From: Anaerolineae bacterium | GTDB taxonomy: Bacteria; Chloroflexota; Anaerolineae; J102 | DNA length: 39,501 nt | NCBI GenBank assembly: GCA_027002405.1 | Contig: JALWZT010000292.1 | Span: forward strand, 1-39,501 | Direction of reading: 5' to 3' | Shown: positions 28,901 to 35,344 of the stretch, piece by piece | Layout of the letters: each line of letters begins with the position of its first letter | Position numbering within the stretch: position 1 is the stretch's first letter | The notes under the pieces: generated by a model | Seen by the model: only the letters and a program-made list of their open reading frames with translations | Database searches by the model: none | Told to the model about the DNA's origin: nothing | Position numbers and translations under genes: made by a program

Positions 28901-31696
28901 ATGGAACTGAAAGACTATCCCCGTCCCCCAAACGATACTGGCATTGGCATGCACTGGAGCCCCGGCGACACCGGCGCGGTGGGACCAGGTGAATTGCGCT
29001 CTAAATGGATCCCCCAACTGCAGCGCATGGGAGTAAAATGGGTGAAGATGTTGCATTCGGGCGGCCTGGAGTTCGCGGAGCTGCTGCTCGAAGCGGACAT
29101 CATGCCCATCGTGCGCATCTTCCGCCACCGGCCCAATTCAGTCGATCTCAGAAAAGCCGTCCTCGGCCCGAAAGAGCTCCAATGGATCCGGGACTATCTG
29201 GCGGTGGGCGTGCGCTATTTCGAATTCAATAATGAACCCGATCTGAGCGGGGAATGGGTCGAAGGCCGGCCGCCTCCTGAGAACGCCATAGATTACGTGG
29301 CTCGAGCGGCCATTGTGGATATGGAGACCATCCTGGGCCTGGGCGGCTATCCTGCCGTACCTGCCACCGCGGTGGGCACCAAATGGGACCTCATCGGCAA
29401 GATCATCGAACATGGCGGCGATTATCTTTTCGATGAGCCGGTGTGGCTGGCTGTGCACAACTACAACCTCAATCATCCTCTCGATTATCCCTACGACCGC
29501 GTCAACCGCCGTGGCACGCCTCTGAGCCCAAAGGCGTATCAGGAGCTGGGCTCTGAGGCATGGACGGGACCTCGCTGGGGGGCACGCACCCTGGCCTTCG
29601 TCAATGAACAGCGCAAAAAAGGCAAAAATCCCCGGGGGAATATCCACGATGACCCCTCCTGTTTTCTCGCCTTTCAACGCCTGGCCGACCTCTCGATGAA
29701 GCATCTCGGCCGCCATCTGCCTATTATCAGCACAGAGAACGGGCCTATCGTGGGCGAGGATCACGACCCCCGCTACCCGACCACCACGCCCGAGCTCCAC
29801 GCCCAGAGCGTGGCCGATATGGCTCAGATCATGATGGGCGCCAGCCATCGCTATGATCCCGCGCCCGATTACTACTTCGCCACCGCATTTTGGCTGATGG
29901 GCGCGTCGGTGCTTCGGGCCAAAGGATGGGAAGGCCATGCCTGGTTCTCCCCCAGATGGCCCCGTGGTCACCTCCCCGCGGTCGACGCCCTGGAAAAATT
30001 GCCCAAGCACCCCCGTCGTTTCGACTTCGAGGAAGAGCCTCCCCCTATTCCCATGGATGGTCGGGCCCGCAGCGTCGTCAGCGGCGTCGTCTATGGCTAT
30101 CCCAATATGTGGGTCATCTTGCGCTCCGCCGCCTATGCCGTGGATACCTACACCGACGAGCAGGGCCGTTTTCGCCTGGAAAATCTGCCTAAAGGAAAAT
30201 ACCGCCTCTCCCTCCCGGGCACCGAGATCGTACGTCTGGGAATCGAACTGGATGGCCGAAACCATGTGGAGCTCACCATCGGCCAGCCTCCCATTGAACT
30301 AAAACCGGAACCCGTGCCCTCGCCCGACTCTTCCGGCGGCGATTGGCATGTGTGGGTGGAGGATATCGGAGAGGCGTCCGGTTTCAGCATCATCCGCGTC
30401 AGCGTCCAGGGCAAAGCGCGTCTTCCCGTGCGCATCTTTGCCGAAGGCTGGGAAGGCGTCGTGCGAGAGACGGGAAGCAAACCCGAGTATGGGCCCTTTG
30501 CCCTAGAATTTGCACCGCTGGGACCAGGCAAGTATGTGATCCAGCCTGAAGGGCTTGATGTCAAAGCCGTCGTCGAACTGGCTGCCAATCAGATCTTGCA
30601 AGTGACCTTCCGCCCCGTGGACGCGCAGGAAACGCCCGTCGAGACGAATCCGAGCCAAAGCCGCATCGAAGGCGTCATCCAACGCGGCGGAGGAATGCGC
30701 GTCCATCTGGTCGGGCCGGGGGGAAAGACCAGGGAAACCATTGCGGATAAAAAGGGGCGCTTCCACTTCGAGAACCTGCCCGCCGGGACATATGAACTGC
30801 GCCTGCCCGATATCGAGAAGGTCCAGAAAATAACTTTGAACGGCACAGAAACGGCCCGTCTGGAGCTGGAGGCGCCCGACGTGGACATCCCCAGATACAG
30901 TACGATTTCTGGTCGGGTCATCCATGGACAGGGGCGAACCATCTTGTTGAAAGGGCCGGACGTGGAAATGACCACCGCTGTGGACGAAAAGGAACGCTAT
31001 CTGTTCGCCGGTTTGGGGCCGGGCCAGTACTATGTGCGGGTGAAGAACACCCTGTTGCGCCGGGGCGGGCTACGGATGACGGGCCGCAACCATCGGGTGG
31101 TTAACTTCTCCCTGCCCACCGCGGAACCTACCGAAAGTGTGATCTACGGACGCGTGCCCGGCGGTGCGGGCTGGCGGGTTTATATGCGCGCGCCCGATGG
31201 TCGGGAAATCGTCCAGGTTTTGGATGAAGAGGGCGAGTTCGCGTTTACCGATCTGAAAGCGGGAGAATATGAACTCATCCTTCATACAGAGGATGCGACT
31301 TTTGTGGAACGAGTTGTTGTAGACGGCATGAACCAGGTTGAGGCAGATTTCAACCTGCCCGCGGCCGCGGCGTCCGCATCCTGGCCCTGGCAGGTGGAAA
31401 AGGAAATTCCTGTCTTTCTGCTGGTACGTTCCATGCCCTACGATCTCTCTGGCTTCCTCCAGGTCATCCGCTTCGCCGAAACCATCTCCGCGCCCGTGGG
31501 CGATGATCTCGAGAATGCCTTGCGCGCACAAAAAGTCATTGTCCTGGCCAGTCAGAAGGATTTCAGCGACGAGGAGGAAGCCCGGCTCAAGAAAGCCGGT
31601 TGTGAAGTCATCCGCGTGACCCCGCCCCACTATGCCCCAACCCTGCGTGAAATGGCTTCGGTTCTCTCTTCGGAGCCCTCAGAGGAATGCGGATGA
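28901..31696 (+). CDS. Glycoside hydrolase-like protein (clan A type) with beta-sandwich repeats and no signal peptide
   Basis: The 931-aa protein begins with a TIM-barrel-like domain (about 1-380). YFEFNNEPDLSGEW places E112 as the expected acid/base (NEP motif), and LPIISTENGP places E279 as the expected nucleophile of a retaining clan GH-A enzyme. HNYNLNH near 186-192 supplies typical barrel aromatics. Repeats that resemble carboxypeptidase-regulatory or Cna-B domains start near 391, 586, 666 and 745 (for example EGVIQRGGGMRVHLVGPGGK and GRFHFENLPAGTYELRLP); a related domain spans about 479-575. The last 90 residues are unrecognised. No signal peptide is visible at the ATG, which is odd for such a protein. 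No Shine-Dalgarno is evident. Substrate unknown. Confidence 0.75.
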   Translation: MELKDYPRPPNDTGIGMHWSPGDTGAVGPGELRSKWIPQLQRMGVKWVKMLHSGGLEFAELLLEADIMPIVRIFRHRPNSVDLRKAVLGPKELQWIRDYLAVGVRYFEFNNEPDLSGEWVEGRPPPENAIDYVARAAIVDMETILGLGGYPAVPATAVGTKWDLIGKIIEHGGDYLFDEPVWLAVHNYNLNHPLDYPYDRVNRRGTPLSPKAYQELGSEAWTGPRWGARTLAFVNEQRKKGKNPRGNIHDDPSCFLAFQRLADLSMKHLGRHLPIISTENGPIVGEDHDPRYPTTTPELHAQSVADMAQIMMGASHRYDPAPDYYFATAFWLMGASVLRAKGWEGHAWFSPRWPRGHLPAVDALEKLPKHPRRFDFEEEPPPIPMDGRARSVVSGVVYGYPNMWVILRSAAYAVDTYTDEQGRFRLENLPKGKYRLSLPGTEIVRLGIELDGRNHVELTIGQPPIELKPEPVPSPDSSGGDWHVWVEDIGEASGFSIIRVSVQGKARLPVRIFAEGWEGVVRETGSKPEYGPFALEFAPLGPGKYVIQPEGLDVKAVVELAANQILQVTFRPVDAQETPVETNPSQSRIEGVIQRGGGMRVHLVGPGGKTRETIADKKGRFHFENLPAGTYELRLPDIEKVQKITLNGTETARLELEAPDVDIPRYSTISGRVIHGQGRTILLKGPDVEMTTAVDEKERYLFAGLGPGQYYVRVKNTLLRRGGLRMTGRNHRVVNFSLPTAEPTESVIYGRVPGGAGWRVYMRAPDGREIVQVLDEEGEFAFTDLKAGEYELILHTEDATFVERVVVDGMNQVEADFNLPAAAASASWPWQVEKEIPVFLLVRSMPYDLSGFLQVIRFAETISAPVGDDLENALRAQKVIVLASQKDFSDEEEARLKKAGCEVIRVTPPHYAPTLREMASVLSSEPSEECG

Positions 31697-31702
31697 TTCC
31701 AT

Positions 31703-31852
31703 ATGAAAGCGTTCAGCCTGAAACGACTGCTCCTTGTGGCGATCCTGGCGGTGTTGGGGCATGTGGGGAGTGCGCGGGCCTGGGGCCCGGGGTTGACGCC
31801 CCCCATCCCAGGCCAGACCCAGAGCGATGGTTTTCTGGAACAGTCACCATGA
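31703..31852 (+). pseudogene. Truncated secreted-protein start (signal peptide only)
   Basis: The ORF encodes 49 residues: MKAFSLKRLLLVAILAVLGH, a signal peptide ending SARA, then WGPGLTPPIPGQTQSDG before running into repeat DNA (GAACAGTCACCATGAGC). A second fragment at 34405 has the same first 16 codons, nearly base for base. Both lie directly after a TGA stop and the bases TTCCA. They look like 5' pieces of one gene that lost the rest. Confidence 0.65.
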
Positions 31853-32935
31853 GCAATAGCTCACCGCATAACGACGAAAATGGGGACGCAGATTGACGCA
31901 GATGCGACGCAGATTTCCACAGATGTTCGTCATGCTGAGCGACCGAAGGGAGCGAAGCCTGCCCTGAGGAATCGAAGGGCATCTAGCGAGCGAAGCGAGC
32001 GCCATGCCGTGTTTTTTGCGCTTCGCTAGATTCCTCGGTCGCTTCGCTCCCTCGGAATGACGTTTCGTTGTCGCCTTTTTCGTGGCCCTATTTTTTGGCG
32101 TTGTCTAACCGACCGAAGTGGCGTCTGCCACACCCGCCCGCCCGGCGATGAAGTCGCCGGGCTATGAAACGGCGCCGGATAATTCCGGCTAGCCCCGCAA
32201 CTGATTACTGATAACTGATCACTGATTACTCTAATTTACGGAACAGTCGTCATGAGCGATGGCTCACCGCATAACGATGAAAATAGGGCGCAAGTGGCAG
32301 GTGGCAAGTGGCAGGTGGCAGGTGGTCACGGTGTGCGTCTCAGACATTTGGCGTGGTTTAGCCGAGCGAAGTGGCGTCCACCACGCCCGCCCGGCGATGA
32401 AGTGATGCTGGTGGCAAACCTCAAGCCGGTTGCTGGGCGCCTTGGCCCCGCCGACTCGAAGTCGGGGCTGGGGGCCGGCCCCCACCTTGGTTCCTCCCCC
32501 GGTGGGGGAGGACATGAGGAAGGTAGATTGCCTGGGCTGCCTGTCTGCCTGCGCAGAGAGGCCCAAGCGGGCGAGGATATGTCCCCGTCGGGCCAACGCT
32601 GGCCAGACCTTGAAGGGTCTCCCAGACCTTCAAGGTCTTTGACACCCGCCCGGCGATGAAGTCGCCGGGCTATGAAACGGCGCCGGATGAATTCGGCCGG
32701 CACCGCAGGGGCGCTGTTTTTCGGCTCGGAGCTAAACCTCCGAGCTACAGATGCGAAGCCCTGCGGGCTGGCCATGGGAGCCCCGAAGGGGCTTTGCACC
32801 CGTAGCCCGAGGGTTCAGCCTCGGGCGCGGAGGAACCGCGCCCGATGAATCCCCCTCCACAGGGGCGCTGTTTCTAGCCTCGGCGTTACTGAATACTGAA
32901 TACTGAACACTGATTACTGAATTGCGCCGGGCAGT
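31853..32935. repeat. Repeat cluster of 1.1 kb without genes
   Basis: The stretch holds scaffold copies (31856-31882 and 32251-32286), GCAGAT blocks (31885-31918), TGATTAC heptamers (32202-32232 and 32885-32920), and a GCAAGTGGCAGGTG block (32291-32325). A palindromic element (31926-32066) carries GGGAGCGAAGC and GCTTCGCTCCC arms. The stem GCCCGGCGA-TGAAG-TCGCCGGGC occurs twice (32140-32162 and 32648-32670). CCTTGGTTCCTCCCCC/GGGGGAGGA (about 32483-32513) resembles the insert in copy 1 at 8001-8070. I see no convincing gene. Confidence 0.8.
32724..32843. repeat. Run of five perfect stem-loops in 120 bp
   Basis: Stems in order: GCTCGGAG/CTCCGAGC (32724-32745), AGCCC/GGGCT (32757-32769), AGCCCC/GGGGCT (32779-32793), GCCCGAGG/CCTCGGGC (32805-32826) and GGGCGCGG/CCGCGCCC (32823-32843). 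The last two share four bases and so are mutually exclusive at their edge. It could be a structured RNA or a packed group of REP-like palindromes. Confidence 0.75.
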
Positions 32936-33364
32936 CTACTTGCCAGACAGATAACGCTCGATTTCCTCGGCGAAAGCCTCGAAATCCCCCAGACGCCGTT
33001 TCAGAATGCCGTAAACCCGTTCGTCATCGACGCGCGTGTAATCATGGACGATGAGATTTCGGAATCCTACCATTTGTTTTAGTCGAAACGTCAGGTCTGA
33101 AGAAAGCACGCCCGCCTGATGCAATGTCTCAAAGGTCTCCCGATAGGTCAAGGCAGGGGGCAGCCCTTCGATGCTGATGATCCGTTGGCTGATGTCGAAA
33201 CAGACTTCGATGGCCACTTGCAGGGATCGCTCGACCGCTTTTTTGAGACGTTGATTGCGCTGATACGCGCGTAGATTGGGCGTTGCATCCCGTTCCTGTT
33301 TAAGATAAGCGACTTCTTCAGCCAGACGTTTCAGGCGGTTGATAATAATGCCGTTGACGCTCAC
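32936..33364 (-). CDS. hepT: HepT-type toxin (HEPN RNase), GTG start
   Basis: The 142-aa helical protein carries the HEPN signature R-x4-H-x-Y: R102, H107 and Y109 in FRNLIVHDY. HepT toxins are RNases held in check by the partner MntA, which AMPylates the tyrosine next to the active-site histidine; that tyrosine is present here. I choose GTG 33364, since GGGAGGG lies 8 bases upstream and the length then matches the family. An ATG at 33409 would add 15 non-family residues. The gene overlaps the end of mntA by 47 bases, in line with coupled translation. Confidence 0.88.
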   Translation of the reverse strand: MSVNGIIINRLKRLAEEVAYLKQERDATPNLRAYQRNQRLKKAVERSLQVAIEVCFDISQRIISIEGLPPALTYRETFETLHQAGVLSSDLTFRLKQMVGFRNLIVHDYTRVDDERVYGILKRRLGDFEAFAEEIERYLSGK

Positions 33365-33845
33365 CGAATCGTCCCTCCCGAATGTCTTGATGCAAGATGC
33401 GCTCGGCAAATTCCCGCAAGGGCTGTTGATCGAAGTAGAACTTGAAGGTTCGTACCTCGAATTCCACGCGTTCGGCCACTCTGTCGGGGTTTTCGTAAAG
33501 CAATCGCCCGGTGGTCAGCACCTGGAAGCGCAAAAGCAGAGGCGCCCGCTGCAAAAAGACCACATCCAGCCGTCGGCCCTCCACAAAGGCTTCCAGGGCC
33601 TCGATCAGTGCCATCTCTCGCCCGAACTCGGCCATGACCTGGTCCAAATCGGGTTCTTCCTCCTCCCGCGGGGGGGATGCGGCCAACAGGATCGCCAGAT
33701 CGATATCGGAATCAGGCCGTGCGCGGCCATTGACCAGCGAGCCGAAGAGATATGCCGCGATGACGTCGGGCTGGGCGGCCAGAAAATCGACCAGACCCGC
33801 GCGGTCCAGGCCGGGCGTGGGATGCTCCTGGGGTAACCTGCGCAT
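33318..33845 (-). CDS. mntA: MntA-type nucleotidyltransferase antitoxin
   Basis: The 175-aa protein has the minimal nucleotidyltransferase motif GSx10DxD exactly: G35-S36, then D47 and D49 (SDIDLAI). The third catalytic acid is probably in RRLDVVFLQ. MntA antitoxins transfer AMP from ATP to the HepT tyrosine, silencing it. It precedes hepT as usual. Residues 150-175 (REGRFGERQRHYYQPPETSG) extend past the normal core and overlap hepT. A small dyad lies just upstream of the start. Confidence 0.88.
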   Translation of the reverse strand: MRRLPQEHPTPGLDRAGLVDFLAAQPDVIAAYLFGSLVNGRARPDSDIDLAILLAASPPREEEEPDLDQVMAEFGREMALIEALEAFVEGRRLDVVFLQRAPLLLRFQVLTTGRLLYENPDRVAERVEFEVRTFKFYFDQQPLREFAERILHQDIREGRFGERQRHYYQPPETSG

Positions 33846-33860
33846 GATGGCATCATCGTA

Positions 33861-33874
33861 CCATAAAGGTATGG
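33861..33874 (-). promoter_or_regulatory. Inverted repeat upstream of mntA, possible operator
   Basis: CCATA-AAGG-TATGG is a perfect dyad with 5-bp arms, 16 bases upstream of the mntA start. No strong promoter boxes surround it. Its role is a guess. Confidence 0.3.
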
Positions 33875-33903
33875 CTTTTCTGAAAAAAGGCCACGAAGAA
33901 GAA

Positions 33904-34003
33904 AAAGACTAAAGACTAAAGATTATCTGCGGAAATTTGCATCCGTATTGGTGAGCCATCGCTCATGGTGACTGTTCTTCCTGGCGAAACCCACGTTCTC
34001 CGC
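33904..34003 (-). repeat. AAGACTA heptamers and inverted scaffold copy
   Basis: AAGACTAAAGACTAAAGATT (about 33905-33924) is followed by an inverted copy of the scaffold (33938-33983, minus strand GAACAGTCACCATGAGC then GATGGCTCACC and ATACGGATG). The same AGTCTTTA-type block, in the other orientation, follows the scaffold at 35000-35062. Confidence 0.8.
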
Positions 34004-34026
34004 ATTTGAACCCAGGACGGGGTGAG

Positions 34027-34074
34027 TTGCCCGAGAAGCTTCTGTCCATTATAATGACCCTATTCCAGGTCATT
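34027..34074 (+). promoter_or_regulatory. Promoter and operator of the Phd-type antitoxin
   Basis: TTGCCC (34027-34032) and TATAAT (34050-34055) have a 17-base spacer. The perfect dyad AATGACC-N8-GGTCATT (34053-34074) covers the -10 and the expected start of transcription, which fits autorepression by a Phd/YefM protein. AGGAGG follows just before the ATG. Confidence 0.75.
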
Positions 34075-34086
34075 CAGGAGGTCAAC

Positions 34087-34398
34087 ATGGTTGTCGTTTC
34101 CAGCACGCAGGCCAAAGCCCAGTTCAGCAAACTGATCGAGAAAACGCGGGAAGGTGACGAAGTGGTCATCCGGCGACGCGGCCGGCCCGTGGCGGTGATG
34201 CTTTCTTATGAAGATTATCTGAATTTGCAGACTTTGCGCGAGAAAGCCAGGCGGGAGGAAGCGCTCGCCCGATTGCGGGCGCTGGCCCGGGAAGTGCGCG
34301 CTCAAAATGAAGGTCTGACGCCCGAGGATAGCCAGGCGCTGGCGGATGAACTCGTCCGCGAGGCCATCGAAAGCCTGGTGGGCATGGGTCACTTTTGA
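34087..34398 (+). CDS. Phd/YefM-family antitoxin, toxin gene missing
   Basis: The 103-aa protein starts MVVVSSTQAKAQFSKLIEKT, followed by GDEVVIRRRGRPVAVMLSYE, the Phd/YefM DNA-binding fold. The C-terminal helix (LREKARREEALARLRALARE) would wrap a toxin such as Doc or RelE. The ATG at 34087 has a perfect AGGAGG 6 bases upstream. Twenty-seven open codons upstream cover the promoter and are not coding. No toxin gene follows; the next 96 bases are a signal-peptide fragment, then repeats. So it is an orphan antitoxin, either the remnant of a lost pair or a stand-alone repressor. Confidence 0.85.
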   Translation: MVVVSSTQAKAQFSKLIEKTREGDEVVIRRRGRPVAVMLSYEDYLNLQTLREKARREEALARLRALAREVRAQNEGLTPEDSQALADELVREAIESLVGMGHF

Positions 34399-34404
34399 TT
34401 CCAA

Positions 34405-34500
34405 ATGAAAGCGTTCGGCCTGAAACTGCTCCTTGTGGCGATCCTGGCGGTGGCTATAAAACGGCGCCGAATGATGAACGTTTACAAAACAATCTGGTAA
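34405..34500 (+). pseudogene. Second truncated copy of the signal-peptide gene start
   Basis: The ORF encodes 31 residues, MKAFGLKLLLVAILAVAIKR..., sharing codons with 31703-31750 up to LAV. It then runs into repeat-like GGCTATAAAACGGCGCCG DNA, a sequence also seen at 32161-32179 and 32669-32687. It begins just after the antitoxin stop, with the same TTCCA spacer as the first copy. It has no own Shine-Dalgarno. Confidence 0.6.
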
Positions 34501-34558
34501 TAGAATGAGGCCTATGACCCGTTTAATTTGTAAAACTCCATAATTCGGCTGGCCCCGC

Positions 34559-35300
34559 AACTGATTACTGATAACTGATCACTGACTGGAGTCTGGCGAA
34601 ACTTATTTCTGTCGCTTTTTACGCCATTTTTCGACACGAATTAAACGAATTTGGCGAATTTTTTTATTCTTTTTCGTGAAATTCGCGTTCATTCGTGTCA
34701 AAATCAAAAAACGCCAGTGTCCAGTCTGGAACAGGCGCCACGAACGGCTATTCGCCGATACGAACGAAAACGCCGCAGTTACGTCATTCCGACGACCGAA
34801 GAGAGGAGGAATCTAGCGAAGCGCCCTGCGGGCTAGATTCCTCGGTCGCTGCGCTCCCTCGGAATGACGTAACCAGAGGACTTTGCAAACACCCCACCAA
34901 CTTGCAAATCCCTACGTCCCGCTAAAACCAGGTCACCTTGGAAACACCGATAAAAAGGACACGGATGTTCAAAGGGGTGACAGGCGGCGCCAGTGATGGC
35001 TCGCCGATACGGATGAAAAGAGAACGCAGATTCCCGCAGATAATCTTTAATCTTTAGTCTTTGTAACTATACAGCTCCTTCTGCAAGACGTTTTTACCAC
35101 GAAGGCACAAAGGCCCCCCTCCGGCTCTCCCCCGCACGCAGGGGGAGAGGCAAAGACACGAAGAAAATTTTTTATTTTTCCCTTTGTGCCTTCGTGTCCT
35201 TCGTGTCCTTAGTGGTTTTTGCCTTGCTATGAGAGGGTACGTGCTTAGTTACCTTTGATATTGGATATCTGATATTCCAATACCCAATACCAATCCATTC
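34559..35300. repeat. Repeat cluster between antitoxin fragment and FG-GAP gene
   Basis: It contains a TGATTAC block (34559-34586), a CACGAAT/ATTCGTG dyad block (34632-34700), a scaffold copy (34741-34772), and a palindrome with perfect 12-bp outer arms ACGTCATTCCGA/TCGGAATGACGT (34781-34792 and 34859-34870) and inner GAGGAATCTAGC/GCTAGATTCCTC arms. A second scaffold (34995-35020) with AGTCTTTA block follows. Then come ACGAAGGCACAAAGG and CCTTTGTGCCTTCGT arms (35099-35190) interrupted by a C/G-run hairpin, and a GATATTG/CAATACC dyad (35257-35296). No gene is seen. Confidence 0.8.
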
Positions 35301-35344
35301 TCAGCGCGTTTTGCGTGACATTGTTTTTTCCGGAGACCCACATC

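Noticed and set aside
32252-32799. ORFs on both strands in the 31.9-32.9 kb repeat cluster
   Set aside because: They run through repeats and hairpins that recur elsewhere in the window, and their translations are low complexity.
34006-34086. Longer N-terminus for the Phd-type antitoxin
   Set aside because: The upstream codons cover the TATAAT box and the operator; AGGAGG points to ATG 34087.
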